From positions 1 to 64,000 of the forward strand of contig NZ_JAOQJQ010000001.1 of the NCBI RefSeq assembly GCF_025566885.1: DNA of 64,000 nucleotides. Reading direction: 5' to 3'. The position numbers were made by a program, and so were the translations under genes. Of the stretch, positions 7,156-15,803 are shown piece after piece; position 1 is the first letter of the stretch; each line of letters starts with the position of its first letter. This DNA is from Brotonthovivens ammoniilytica (lineage in GTDB: Bacteria; Bacillota; Clostridia; Lachnospirales; Lachnospiraceae). Under the pieces are notes generated by a model. That model searched no databases and was not told the origin of the DNA. It saw nothing but the letters and a program-made list of their open reading frames with translations.

Positions 7156-7263
7156 TTATAATTTTTCACCTTTATGTGTAATTTTCCAGATAAGAAAGAT
7201 AATTCCACAAAGGATAAAGCCGATTACGTACTGAGTAAGAATATCTTGAACAACCCAAAGCAT
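7156..7263 (-). CDS. Tiny membrane protein (35 aa), probable symporter small accessory protein
   Basis: ATG at 7263 follows AAGGAGGTAAAT on the minus strand, a very strong ribosome site. The 35-aa product (MLWVVQDILTQYVIG..., then a hydrophobic span and tail KITHKGEKL) is a single membrane helix. It begins 14 bases after the symporter stop. Its composition and place match the short accessory proteins annotated beside SSS-family symporters, so it may stabilise or regulate the transporter. The gene was identified from the sequence and ribosome site; function is inferred. Confidence 0.7.
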   Translation of the reverse strand: MLWVVQDILTQYVIGFILCGIIFLIWKITHKGEKL

Positions 7264-7277
7264 ATGATTTACCTCCT

Positions 7278-8822
7278 TTATTTTGCCATACTGATTGAAG
7301 TCTGACCTTCTTTTGTTTTCTTCCATGCAGTTTTACCAGGAAGGATCAAATGAAGAACAATACCAAGTACCAGAGAAGATACCATTGTTGCATATAAGTT
7401 CATTCCCCAGATACTGCCTGCTTTTAAGTGGAGCAGCTGTTCCATTGGCAGGAAAGTCCAGATACAGTTGATGACATAGGATATAATAATCGTCGCCCAG
7501 GCTGCCGCCTTGCTGATTTTGAAATTGTATCCTATGATGAACACAATGAACACAGGCATACCAAAGGAGAACACCCATAAGAACAGGTTGAATACGAATT
7601 CGTTTGCCATAATTAAAGCGCCTGGTAATAACAGTGCTGCTGCAACGATAACGCAGATTTTATTTGTGCGCAGTTTCTGTTTCTCATCCATGGTAGGTTT
7701 GCAGCATCCAATTACGATATCCTGAGCCAGGACGTTGGAGTTAGCAAGAACAACACCGCCGCCGGTTGACAGAGTAGCTGCCAAAAGAGCCACCATCAAA
7801 AGACCGATAGCCGGGACAGGCAGACCTTCCTGAGCGATCATAGGAACAGCTGTTAAGCCGTTGGCATTTACTTTGGATGCCAGAGCAGGAATAGACATTG
7901 CTGCAATTCCAAGGAAGATCCATGGTAAACTGGACATAATGTTAAAGGACATACCCATGAACACACCTTTACGGCAGGAGCTCTGGTCTTTTGCGGCAAA
8001 GAACGGAAGCATCATGGTCTGAGATACAGCGCCGGCTGTTGTATGTAATACGATAACCGGGATGATAACACCTAACCATACAGGAGGCATTCCAAGAGTA
8101 CCTGTCTGTGTCAGGATATTGCTGTAACCGGCAGCTTTATAAACTTCCATAACGCCCTGCCATCCGCCTAACTGAGCCAGATAGTTAAATGCGATGATAG
8201 CAATAGCAGCATAAGAAGCAACAATCATAACTACCGCATTGATACAGTTGAGCCATGCCATCTGAAGCATACCGCCGAAAAATACATAGCATAAAATTAA
8301 AACGAAGCCAAGAATAATTGACTGATAAATTGTAAGCGGGATACCACTTGCGTTACACAATGTGTAAATAGCTGTACCCGTTGCAACTGTTTCGGAAGCT
8401 CCGATACCAGTCCATGTCATTGTCTGGAATCCTGCATGGAACCATGCCATTTTTTTACCAAAGATTTTTTCCAGTGCCTGAGGTACTGTTTCAACCCCCA
8501 TCTTTTTGTATAACGGTCCAATCCATAACATAGCGATTGGAAGGAATACTGCACCTGCACCAATTGCCCACCACATAGCGCCGGCGCCGATACCTGTAAA
8601 TGCTGACCAGTCTGTAAAACCGCCGCCTGCGGCTTTCTGCCACAGAGACATTGTATGACCGGATCCCAAAGGTGCCAGTACGAATGAGAAAGTAACCATA
8701 ATCCATCCCATTCCGCCGCCTGCATTTGCAAAATCGGATGCAGATTTGACTTTTTTCTTAGCATACAGGCTGGCGATGATAATCAGAATCGCGAAGTATG
8801 CTACAGCAATAACTAGAGCCAT
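7278..8822 (-). CDS. Sodium:solute symporter (SSS family)
   Basis: The 514-aa protein has about 13 hydrophobic segments and the SSS hallmarks at the N-terminus (short helix, then KKKVKSASDFANAGGGMGW and SFVLAPLGSGHTMSLW, where LeuT-fold sodium and substrate sites lie). GGG-containing helices such as LAATLSTGGGVVLANSN are typical of the family. The ATG at 8822 follows GGGAGG. The substrate cannot be read from sequence. It shares a 19-bp-spacer promoter type with athL, ubiX and merR, which suggests uptake of the aromatic substrate (gallate-like acid or a phenol). Two tiny membrane genes follow in the same operon. Confidence 0.92.
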   Translation of the reverse strand: MALVIAVAYFAILIIIASLYAKKKVKSASDFANAGGGMGWIMVTFSFVLAPLGSGHTMSLWQKAAGGGFTDWSAFTGIGAGAMWWAIGAGAVFLPIAMLWIGPLYKKMGVETVPQALEKIFGKKMAWFHAGFQTMTWTGIGASETVATGTAIYTLCNASGIPLTIYQSIILGFVLILCYVFFGGMLQMAWLNCINAVVMIVASYAAIAIIAFNYLAQLGGWQGVMEVYKAAGYSNILTQTGTLGMPPVWLGVIIPVIVLHTTAGAVSQTMMLPFFAAKDQSSCRKGVFMGMSFNIMSSLPWIFLGIAAMSIPALASKVNANGLTAVPMIAQEGLPVPAIGLLMVALLAATLSTGGGVVLANSNVLAQDIVIGCCKPTMDEKQKLRTNKICVIVAAALLLPGALIMANEFVFNLFLWVFSFGMPVFIVFIIGYNFKISKAAAWATIIISYVINCIWTFLPMEQLLHLKAGSIWGMNLYATMVSSLVLGIVLHLILPGKTAWKKTKEGQTSISMAK

Positions 8823-8881
8823 ATTAAAAACCTCCCTTAGTGAAATAAATTAGTAAAAACTAAGTCCTCTACTCGCATTTG

Positions 8882-8912
8882 AGTATATTCTATATAGCGG
8901 CTATACTGTCAA
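8882..8912 (-). promoter_or_regulatory. MerR-type promoter (19-bp spacer with dyad) of the symporter operon
   Basis: Read on the minus strand: -35 TTGACA (8907-8912), 19-bp spacer GTATAGCCGCTATATAGAA (8888-8906), -10 TATACT (8882-8887). The spacer contains the dyad TATAGCCGCTATA. MerR-family activators are known to bind dyads inside over-long 19-20 bp spacers and untwist the DNA. The same design occurs upstream of athL, ubiX and the second merR. Transcription would start ~50 bases before the symporter ATG. Confidence 0.8.
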
Positions 8913-9153
8913 TAAAATCTAAAAATTATTGAAAAAAAATAAAAAAACTGTAAAAAATGTTTAAATATTGTACAAAAATATGGGTATGCAGAACATGAAT
9001 AAAATAATTTGGTTTATGAATTACTAATGATGGTACATGATGATATTATATAAATTAACAACAGAGAAACCATATCATACAACTTGGAATTGGCAGAATG
9101 AAATAAAAAACATCTGTAATCCGTTATTTTTTTGTGACAATATCTGGTTAAAC

Positions 9154-9182
9154 TGGACAAACCGCAGGATATTCCTTATTAT
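9154..9182 (+). promoter_or_regulatory. Promoter of the LysR gene
   Basis: TGGACA (9154-9159), 17-bp spacer, TATTAT (9177-9182), about 40 bases before the LysR start. It has normal spacing, unlike the 19-bp promoters nearby. The rest of the 8823-9221 gap is AT-rich with no other clear element. Confidence 0.6.
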
Positions 9183-9221
9183 ATAAAGTATATAGCATAG
9201 GGAAACCAGCGGAGGAGATTT

Positions 9222-10139
9222 ATGACAGATTTACAGGTGAAATGTTTTTTGGAGGTTGCCAGATGTCTGAATTTTACAAAGGCAGCCAAGAACTTATTTA
9301 TATCGCAGTCAAATATCAGCAGGCAGATCGCTTCTTTTGAGGAGGAGCTTGGTCTTGCTCTTTTTGACAGAAATACAAAAGGGGTAAAGCTGACCTTGCA
9401 GGGGCAGATGATGGCGGAGACTCTTTCAGAGATGACTTCTGAGTGGGAGCTGGTCTGTTCAAGAGCCAAAAATTCCGTGAAGAAGTTTAATGGATGTATC
9501 ACCATAGGATGTCAGCCGCATATTAAATGCAACAGTTATTTGTCCCAGGTTCTTTCCGGGTTTCGGGAACTGCGCCCGGAGATACAGATTATAAAGGAGC
9601 GCTGTACCCAGAAGAAATTGCTGGAGGGATTAAAAAATGACTACTATGATGCAATTTTAATTGCGGATCATGATGTAAAGCGTCTCCAGGGTGTTGAGAG
9701 ACAGACACTGTATTATTCCAGAGTTGGAATTGTTGTTCACAAACGCCATCCTCTTTTCTATAAGAAGGAAGTTACGCTTTCTGATTTTCGTGACAGTGAT
9801 TTCCTTAGATATAATCCAACGGATGTAAAAAAAGAAGACGACTTTCTATATAATATATGTAAGTATTACGGATTTGAGCCAAGGGTAGCTGCGGAGTTCG
9901 ATGATTTTGAAGAATATTTATTTTCTATTGAAATGGGAGAGGGGATTTCTCTTGTATTTGAGGAGACGGAGGTTATCTCCAATATGAATCTTCGTTTTAT
10001 TCCGATTAATGAAGATGTTCCTCAAAAATATCTTCCCATGCAGCTTACAAGAAAAGAGAAGAATCATAATCAGGCGTTGAAAGATTTTTATGCCTATGCT
10101 CGGAAGTATTCCAATCTTCATGATAAAAAGGATATTTAA
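9222..10139 (+). CDS. LysR family transcriptional regulator
   Basis: The 305-aa protein has an N-terminal winged helix (LEVARCLNFTKAAKNLFISQSNISRQIASFEEELG, key part FTKAAKNLFISQSNISRQI, residues ~16-34) and a periplasmic-binding-like effector domain (~90-300; GCITIGCQPH, FLRYNPTDV). The ATG at 9222 is preceded by GGAGGAG. It is divergent from the symporter operon and upstream of athL, so it may respond to an aromatic substrate or product and control one or both. The effector is unknown. Confidence 0.93.
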   Translation: MTDLQVKCFLEVARCLNFTKAAKNLFISQSNISRQIASFEEELGLALFDRNTKGVKLTLQGQMMAETLSEMTSEWELVCSRAKNSVKKFNGCITIGCQPHIKCNSYLSQVLSGFRELRPEIQIIKERCTQKKLLEGLKNDYYDAILIADHDVKRLQGVERQTLYYSRVGIVVHKRHPLFYKKEVTLSDFRDSDFLRYNPTDVKKEDDFLYNICKYYGFEPRVAAEFDDFEEYLFSIEMGEGISLVFEETEVISNMNLRFIPINEDVPQKYLPMQLTRKEKNHNQALKDFYAYARKYSNLHDKKDI

Positions 10140-10200
10140 AAGTAAGGTTCCAATTTATAAGAACTGGAAAAAAATATATATGGAAAATATCAAAAAGAAC

Positions 10201-10231
10201 TTGACTGTATAATCACAATACACGTTATAGT
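10201..10231 (+). promoter_or_regulatory. MerR-type promoter (19-bp spacer with dyad) of athLS
   Basis: -35 TTGACT (10201-10206), 19-bp spacer GTATAATCACAATACACGT (10207-10225), -10 TATAGT (10226-10231). The dyad GTAT-7-ATAC fills the first 15 bp of the spacer, exactly as in the symporter and merR promoters. The leader of about 130 bases before athL has a small GAAGAA/TTCTTC hairpin but no clear riboswitch. Confidence 0.8.
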
Positions 10232-10368
10232 TAAACTCAAGAAGAAGTTCTTCTGAAGAGATATCTGTGAAGTGCAAAAAGCAGGCGCTTATTCCTCTAC
10301 TCTTGCGTGGCTTAAAAAGCAGGGAAGCAGATATGAAACGATTAACAAAAAATCAAGGAGGTATATTC

Positions 10369-12969
10369 ATGCAAGGCGAAATTCGTTTGACTAACTCCAG
10401 TACCGGAGGTCCAGTATTCGTATACGTAAAGGACGGAAAAATTGTCCGTATTACACCGATGGACTTCGATTCAACAGATCCGGAAGGCTGGAAAATTGAA
10501 GCAAGGGGCAGAGTTTTTAAGGCTCCAAGATATACTACAATCGCACCGTTTACAGCTGGTCAGAAATCTATGATTTATTCTGACAGAAGAATTCTTTATC
10601 CGATGAAACGTGTGGACTTTGATCCAAACGGTGAAAGAAATATCCAGAACCGTGGTATTTCCGGATACGAAAGAATCAGCTGGGATGAAGCAACAGATAT
10701 CGTTGCAAGTGAAATTAACAGAATTAAAAGAGAAGTAGGACCGGGCGGTATTATGTCTACTCCATCTTCTCACCATTTATGGGGTAATGTAGGTTACCGT
10801 CATTCTACATACTTCCGTTTCATGAACCTTATGGGATTCACTTATGCTGACCATAACCCGGATTCATGGGAAGGCTGGCACTGGGGCGGTATGCATATGT
10901 GGGGCTTCTCCTGGAGACTTGGCTGTCCAGAGCAGTACGATCTGTTAGAAGATGGTCTGAAATATGCAGAAATGATCGTATTCTGGTCATCTGATCCAGA
11001 AGTTAATAGTGGTATTTACGCTGCTTACGAATCACACATCAGACGTCGCTGGTTAGACGAACTGGGTGTTAAAATGGTATTTATCGATCCTTTCTTCAAC
11101 CATTCAGCAAATATGTGGGGAATGAAATGGTTCTCACCAAAAGTTGGTACAGACCATGCACTTTCTTTTGCTATCGCTTACACATGGTTAACAGAAGGAA
11201 CCTATGATAAAGAATATGTAGCTACTCATGCTTACGGATTTGAAGAATGGGCTGACTATGTATTAGGTAAAGGCGAAGACGGAATTCCAAAAACATGCGA
11301 ATGGGCTGAAAAAGAATCAGGTATCCCAGCATGTGATATCCGTGCTCTCGCTCGTGAATGGGCTAAGAAAAACACATATCTTGCTGCCGGTGGTATGGGC
11401 GGCTGGGGTGGTGCCTGCCGTGCTACCCATGGTATCGAATGGACACGTGGTATGATCGCTCTTGCTACAATGCAGGGTCTTGGTAAACCAGGTTCCAATA
11501 TCTGGTCCACAACACAGGGTGTTCCAACTGACTATGAATTCTACTTCCCAGGATACGCAGAAGGCGGTATTTCCGGTGACTGTGCAAACTCTGCAGCAGG
11601 ATTCAAATTCGCTTGGAGAATGTTCGATGGTAAGACAACCTTCCCGGCTCCGGTTAAAGTAAATATTGAAGCTGGACAGCATATTCCACGTCTGAAAATT
11701 CCAGAATGTATCATGAACGGAAAATTCGAGTGGTATGGTAAAGGATTCTGTGGTAATGCAATTGAAAATCAGCTGCATCCATATCAGTATCCGGCTCCAG
11801 GATATGGAAAAATTAAAATGTACTGGAAATACGGCGGACCACACATCGGTACAATGACAGCTACAAACAGATATGCTAAGATGTACACATCTGAAAGCCT
11901 TGAATTTGTAGTAAGCCAGTCTATCTGGTTTGAAGGTGAAGTTCCGTTTGCAGATATTATTCTTCCTGCTTGTACAAACTATGAGCGTTGGGATATTTCT
12001 GAGTTTGCTAACTGCTCCGGTTATATTCCGGATAACTTCCAGATGGCAAACAACCGTGTAATTTCTTTACAGGCTAAATGTATCGAACCTCTTGGAGAGT
12101 CCATGTCCGATTACGAAATCTATGCATTAATGGCTAAAAAACTTGGTATCTATGATATCTTTACAGAAGGCAAAGATGAATTAGACTGGGTAAAACAGTA
12201 CTACAATGCTACAGATTGTCCAAAACTTATGGATTGGGAAGACTTCTTCAAGAAAGGTTATTTAGTAGTACCTGATAATCCAAACAGAAAGAAAACACCT
12301 GCACTCCGCTGGTTCGCAGAAGATCGTGTACGCGATACTCCTGACTGGGGTCCTGCTCCAAACCAGTCTGTAGCGCTGAAGGGATTACAGACTACAACAG
12401 GAAAAGTAGAGTTCATTTCTACATCCTTAAAACGTTTCGAAGAACAGGGATTTGTGGATGAATATCGTCCGGCAATGCATAAATACGTTCCTGCTTGGGA
12501 AAGCTGGCACGCAGAAGTTGCTAAGAAATACCCTCTGGGTATGTTATCACCTCATCCAAGATTCTCTATGCATACAATGGGTGATGCAAAAGACAGTTTC
12601 ATGAACGATATCAAAGACCACCGTGTATTAGTAGACGGATGGTATTACTGGATTATCCGTATGAACTCTGTAGATGCTGAAGCTCGTGGCATCAAAGATG
12701 GCGATTTAGTACGTGCATACAACGACAGAGGTTCCGTAATTCTCTGTGCTCAGGTTGGTGAACGTGTACAGCCAGGTACCGTACATTCATATGAATCTTG
12801 TGCTGAATATGCTCCCCTTGGAAAACCGGGATGCTCCGCAGACCGCGGCGGCTGCGTAAATATTCTGACACCAGATCGTTACATGTCTAAATATGCATGT
12901 GGTATGGCACCAAACAGTGCTCAGGTTGAAGTAGAAAAATGGGATGGCGGTATTTACGAAATCTACTAA
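10369..12969 (+). CDS. athL: Pyrogallol-phloroglucinol transhydroxylase, large (molybdopterin) subunit
   Basis: The 866-aa protein belongs to the DMSO-reductase superfamily and matches the Pelobacter acidigallici transhydroxylase large subunit (875 aa) over nearly its whole length by recall (RLTNSSTGGPVFVYVKDGKI, ERISWDEATDIV, QGLGKPGSNIWSTTQGVP). This enzyme moves a hydroxyl group from 1,2,3,5-tetrahydroxybenzene to pyrogallol, giving phloroglucinol without net redox. Catalytic residues known from that enzyme are present: His135 (SSHH), Asp165 and Mo-ligand Ser166 (NPDSWEG) and Tyr396 (FPGYAEGG). It has no N-terminal Fe-S motif and no Tat signal, so it should be cytoplasmic. The ATG at 10369 follows AAGGAGG by 7 bases. 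athS follows in 34 bases. A related catechol/pyrogallol dehydroxylase is less likely given the active-site match. Confidence 0.93.
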   Translation: MQGEIRLTNSSTGGPVFVYVKDGKIVRITPMDFDSTDPEGWKIEARGRVFKAPRYTTIAPFTAGQKSMIYSDRRILYPMKRVDFDPNGERNIQNRGISGYERISWDEATDIVASEINRIKREVGPGGIMSTPSSHHLWGNVGYRHSTYFRFMNLMGFTYADHNPDSWEGWHWGGMHMWGFSWRLGCPEQYDLLEDGLKYAEMIVFWSSDPEVNSGIYAAYESHIRRRWLDELGVKMVFIDPFFNHSANMWGMKWFSPKVGTDHALSFAIAYTWLTEGTYDKEYVATHAYGFEEWADYVLGKGEDGIPKTCEWAEKESGIPACDIRALAREWAKKNTYLAAGGMGGWGGACRATHGIEWTRGMIALATMQGLGKPGSNIWSTTQGVPTDYEFYFPGYAEGGISGDCANSAAGFKFAWRMFDGKTTFPAPVKVNIEAGQHIPRLKIPECIMNGKFEWYGKGFCGNAIENQLHPYQYPAPGYGKIKMYWKYGGPHIGTMTATNRYAKMYTSESLEFVVSQSIWFEGEVPFADIILPACTNYERWDISEFANCSGYIPDNFQMANNRVISLQAKCIEPLGESMSDYEIYALMAKKLGIYDIFTEGKDELDWVKQYYNATDCPKLMDWEDFFKKGYLVVPDNPNRKKTPALRWFAEDRVRDTPDWGPAPNQSVALKGLQTTTGKVEFISTSLKRFEEQGFVDEYRPAMHKYVPAWESWHAEVAKKYPLGMLSPHPRFSMHTMGDAKDSFMNDIKDHRVLVDGWYYWIIRMNSVDAEARGIKDGDLVRAYNDRGSVILCAQVGERVQPGTVHSYESCAEYAPLGKPGCSADRGGCVNILTPDRYMSKYACGMAPNSAQVEVEKWDGGIYEIY

Positions 12970-13003
12970 GATTTTGCAAATACAGCCCGAAAGGAGAATT
13001 AAG

Positions 13004-13825
13004 ATGAAACAGTGGTATATGGTTATTGATGTCAGATGGTGCCATGATTGTAATAACTGCTTTATGTCTTGTAAAGACGAACATGTAGACAATGAATGGC
13101 CAGGCTATACAGCTGCTCAGCCACGCCATGGACATCGTTGGATGAATATTGAAAGAAGAGAGCGCGGCAGATACTCACGTAATGATTATACATATCTGCC
13201 AATGCCTTGCCAGCATTGCGAGAAATGTCCGGTAGTTGACGCTGGATATGCAACAAGAAGAGAAGACGGTATCGTAATGATCGATCTTGAAGCTGCAAAA
13301 GGAAAAGAAGATGTAGTAGGAATGTGCCCATACGGAGCAGTTTACTACAACGAAGAAGCAGGCATTGCACAGAAATGTACAATGTGTGCACACCTTCTGG
13401 ATGATCCGGACTGGATCCCAGGAATTCCAAGATGTGCTCACTCCTGTCCTACAAAAGCTCTGAAAGCTTTCCATCTTGAACCAGAAGAAATGGAAGTTAT
13501 GATCAAAACAGAAGGACTTGAAGTATACAAACCAGAACTGGGAACAAACCCACATGTATTCTACAAAAACCTTCACAGATTTACAAAGAACTTCGTTGCA
13601 GCTGGTGTATTAGTAGACGGAGACTGCTATGAGGACGCTTCTGTTACATTAACAAAAGACGGAGAAGTTGTTGAAATTCAGAAAACGAACTTCTTTGGAG
13701 ATTTCAAATTCGATGGACTGGATGACGGAAAATACGTAATCCAGATCGATGCTGCTGGAAAACACAAAGATATTGATGTTGAAATTGCAGGAAAATCTTT
13801 AAACCTTGATTTTATTGAATTTTAA
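13004..13825 (+). CDS. athS: Pyrogallol-phloroglucinol transhydroxylase, small (Fe-S) subunit
   Basis: The 273-aa protein has twelve cysteines placed for three [4Fe-4S] clusters (CHDCNNCFMSC, CQHCEKC, CPYG, CTMC, CAHSC within residues ~13-155). A C-terminal beta domain (~200-273, YEDASVTLTKDGE, FDGLDDGKYVIQI) resembles the transthyretin/Cna-like domain found only in this subunit type. The Pelobacter small subunit has 274 residues and the same layout. ATG 13004 follows AAGGAG. Unlike the Pelobacter protein by recall, the last cluster here has a regular CxxxCP pattern. It forms a heterodimer with AthL. Confidence 0.93.
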   Translation: MKQWYMVIDVRWCHDCNNCFMSCKDEHVDNEWPGYTAAQPRHGHRWMNIERRERGRYSRNDYTYLPMPCQHCEKCPVVDAGYATRREDGIVMIDLEAAKGKEDVVGMCPYGAVYYNEEAGIAQKCTMCAHLLDDPDWIPGIPRCAHSCPTKALKAFHLEPEEMEVMIKTEGLEVYKPELGTNPHVFYKNLHRFTKNFVAAGVLVDGDCYEDASVTLTKDGEVVEIQKTNFFGDFKFDGLDDGKYVIQIDAAGKHKDIDVEIAGKSLNLDFIEF

Positions 13826-13847
13826 TTAAGAAAATATCGTTGAGCTT

Positions 13848-13876
13848 TATGCCCATGCTGTCACAGGCATGGGCAT
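13848..13876 (+). other. Hairpin after athS
   Basis: ATGCCCATGC (13849-13858 region) pairs with GCATGGGCAT around TGTCACAG, a 10-bp perfect stem. The following bases (AATTCATATAG) are not T-rich, so it is more likely an mRNA-protecting or partial-termination stem between athS and the flavodoxin-like gene than a strong terminator. Confidence 0.6.
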
Positions 13877-13979
13877 AATTCATATAGTGAAATAGTAAAC
13901 GCTATATCTGGATAAGTGAAATAAAATCCCTGTGGTATACTTAGAATACATTAACAAACGCAAAATAAGGAGAAGAATC

Positions 13980-14546
13980 ATGAGCAAAATTGTAATTTTT
14001 AACGGAAGCCCAAGAATGGACGGAAATACATCAACAATTTTAAAGATGATTGAACGCGGGGCAAAAGAGCACAATGCAGAGGTAGAAGTCTATACTTTAT
14101 TCAAAATGAAATTTATGGCCTGTCAGGGCTGTTTCGGATGCCGCTTGAAGGATGACTGTATGGTAAATGATGAGCTTCGCAAAGCACTGCAGAAAGTAAA
14201 AGAGGCGGATGCTGTGGTTATCGGTTCTCCTGTTTATTTTATGCAGATTACCGGTCCTGTTAAAAACCTTTACGACAGACTCTTCCCGCTTATGGGCGAG
14301 AACGGACGTCCGCGGTTTGGACAGAAAAAGATTGTTACTGTATATACACAGGAGTTGGAAGATCCGCATACCTTCGATATGTATTTTGACTATCTTGCCC
14401 AGGGAATGTTCCCGGGATTTGGATTTGTGGACGAAGACCGTATCGTATGTGTAAATGGTAATAACCCTGAGACCGCAGAAAACAACCGGGAACTGAAACA
14501 GAATGCATATGATGTAGGCAGAATGCTGGCCAACATTAATAATTAG
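13980..14546 (+). CDS. Flavodoxin-like NAD(P)H-dependent oxidoreductase
   Basis: The 188-aa protein belongs to the NADPH-dependent FMN reductase/flavodoxin-fold family: the FMN phosphate loop GSPRMDGNTSTI (~9-20), GSPVYFMQITGPVKNLYDR (~82-100), and a CxxCxxC-like segment ACQGCFGCRLKDDC (~45-58) as in iron-sulfur flavoproteins and related quinone/aromatic reductases. ATG 13980 follows AAGGAG. It leads a run of tightly spaced genes moeA-moaA-gntR. Its placement just after athLS suggests an electron-transfer or reductive role in aromatic metabolism or cofactor chemistry, but the reaction is unknown. Confidence 0.8.
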   Translation: MSKIVIFNGSPRMDGNTSTILKMIERGAKEHNAEVEVYTLFKMKFMACQGCFGCRLKDDCMVNDELRKALQKVKEADAVVIGSPVYFMQITGPVKNLYDRLFPLMGENGRPRFGQKKIVTVYTQELEDPHTFDMYFDYLAQGMFPGFGFVDEDRIVCVNGNNPETAENNRELKQNAYDVGRMLANINN

Positions 14547-14560
14547 TGATAGAGGTCTAT

Positions 14561-15778
14561 ATGAAAACGCTTGGATATGACTTTCAAACTGCCAGGGAAA
14601 AAATGCTGGAACGGTGTTCAGGACTTGGCAGTGAGACAATTTCTTTAGAAAAAGCATATGGAAGAATACTTGCAAAAGATGTGACAGTGAAATATGATGT
14701 TCCGCTGTTTGATAAATCACCTTTGGATGGTTATGCATTTATTGACTCTGATACATTAAATGCTACCAAAGAACAGCCGGTAAATCTGACTGTAGTGGAG
14801 GAAATTCCGGCGGGAGCTTATTCCGGCCGGGAACTAAAGCCGGGCACGGCGGTAAAAATTCTGACAGGAGCTCCCATTCCTGCAGGTGCTACAGCTGTTG
14901 CAAAATATGAGGAGACAGAGTTTGGAACGGATTATGTAAAACTGTTTCATCCATATCAAAAGATGGACAACATAATTTTGAAAGGCGAGGATATCAATGC
15001 CGGAGATCTGGTGGCGTGTGAAGGTACGTTGATAGATTCGGCCGTTCATGGAAAACTGGCGTCCCAGGGAAATTGTGCGATAGAAGTATATAAGCTGCCA
15101 TTAATCGGGATTATATCACAGGGGAATGAGGTGATTGGTTCTGAAGAGGAATTAAGACCTGGGAAAATTTACAATACAAACCGTTTTATGCTCAGTGGAG
15201 CTTTGAAAAAAGAAGATTTCAGCTCTATTTATCTTGGAACTTCTAGAGATGATGAAGTTGAAATCGCGAATATGATATCCGATGCGGTATGCATGTATGA
15301 TGCGGTTATTATGACCGGCGGTGTTTCTGTTGGTACATACGACTTTACGGAAGCTGCCATGAAGAGGGCGGGAGCTGAAATACTGGTAGACAAAATTTTT
15401 ATGAAACCGGGGTCTTCCTGCTGTCTGGGAATATTAAATGGAGTGCCGGTGTTTGGACTTTCCGGCAATCCGTCTGCGGCCATGACTACTTTTTATCTGG
15501 TAGTTCTGCCTGTGATACGAAAAATTTCCGGACTTAAAAATTACTTACCAAAGAAAATACGTGTGCGTTTGAATGAGGATTTCAAAAAAGCAAGTAAAAA
15601 TACGCGGATTTTAAAAGGAAGCCTGGATCTTTCCCAGGGTACAGCCATTATGAAGCTGAATCAAAAACAGGGAAATGGAATGGTAAGCGCCATGCAGGAT
15701 GCGGAAGTTTTTGCAGTAATTCCCTCAGGCAGCGGACCGGTAGATAAGGGCAGCTGGCTGGAGGCATATTTGATTTAG
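14561..15778 (+). CDS. moeA: Molybdopterin molybdenumtransferase MoeA
   Basis: The 405-aa full-length MoeA has domain N-terminal region with PLFDKSPLDGYAF (~51-63), GTAVKILTGAPIPAGA (~100-115), the MoCF core IIGISQGNEV-like (GIISQGNEVIG ~194) and VIMTGGVSVGTYDFT (~253-267), then the C-terminal beta domain with GLSGNPSAAM (~305). It inserts molybdate into adenylated molybdopterin. Start ATG 14561 is chosen because AGAGG lies 5 bases upstream; GTG at 14546 lacks a site. It begins 14 bases after the oxidoreductase gene. Confidence 0.95.
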   Translation: MKTLGYDFQTAREKMLERCSGLGSETISLEKAYGRILAKDVTVKYDVPLFDKSPLDGYAFIDSDTLNATKEQPVNLTVVEEIPAGAYSGRELKPGTAVKILTGAPIPAGATAVAKYEETEFGTDYVKLFHPYQKMDNIILKGEDINAGDLVACEGTLIDSAVHGKLASQGNCAIEVYKLPLIGIISQGNEVIGSEEELRPGKIYNTNRFMLSGALKKEDFSSIYLGTSRDDEVEIANMISDAVCMYDAVIMTGGVSVGTYDFTEAAMKRAGAEILVDKIFMKPGSSCCLGILNGVPVFGLSGNPSAAMTTFYLVVLPVIRKISGLKNYLPKKIRVRLNEDFKKASKNTRILKGSLDLSQGTAIMKLNQKQGNGMVSAMQDAEVFAVIPSGSGPVDKGSWLEAYLI

Positions 15779-15803
15779 TACAGACAGGATCAGGTGTAGA
15801 AAC

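Noticed and set aside
11317..11844. Long open frame antisense to athL (also others antisense to athS, moeA and prkC)
   Set aside because: These are shadows of conserved genes on the opposite strand, with no ribosome sites and low-complexity products.
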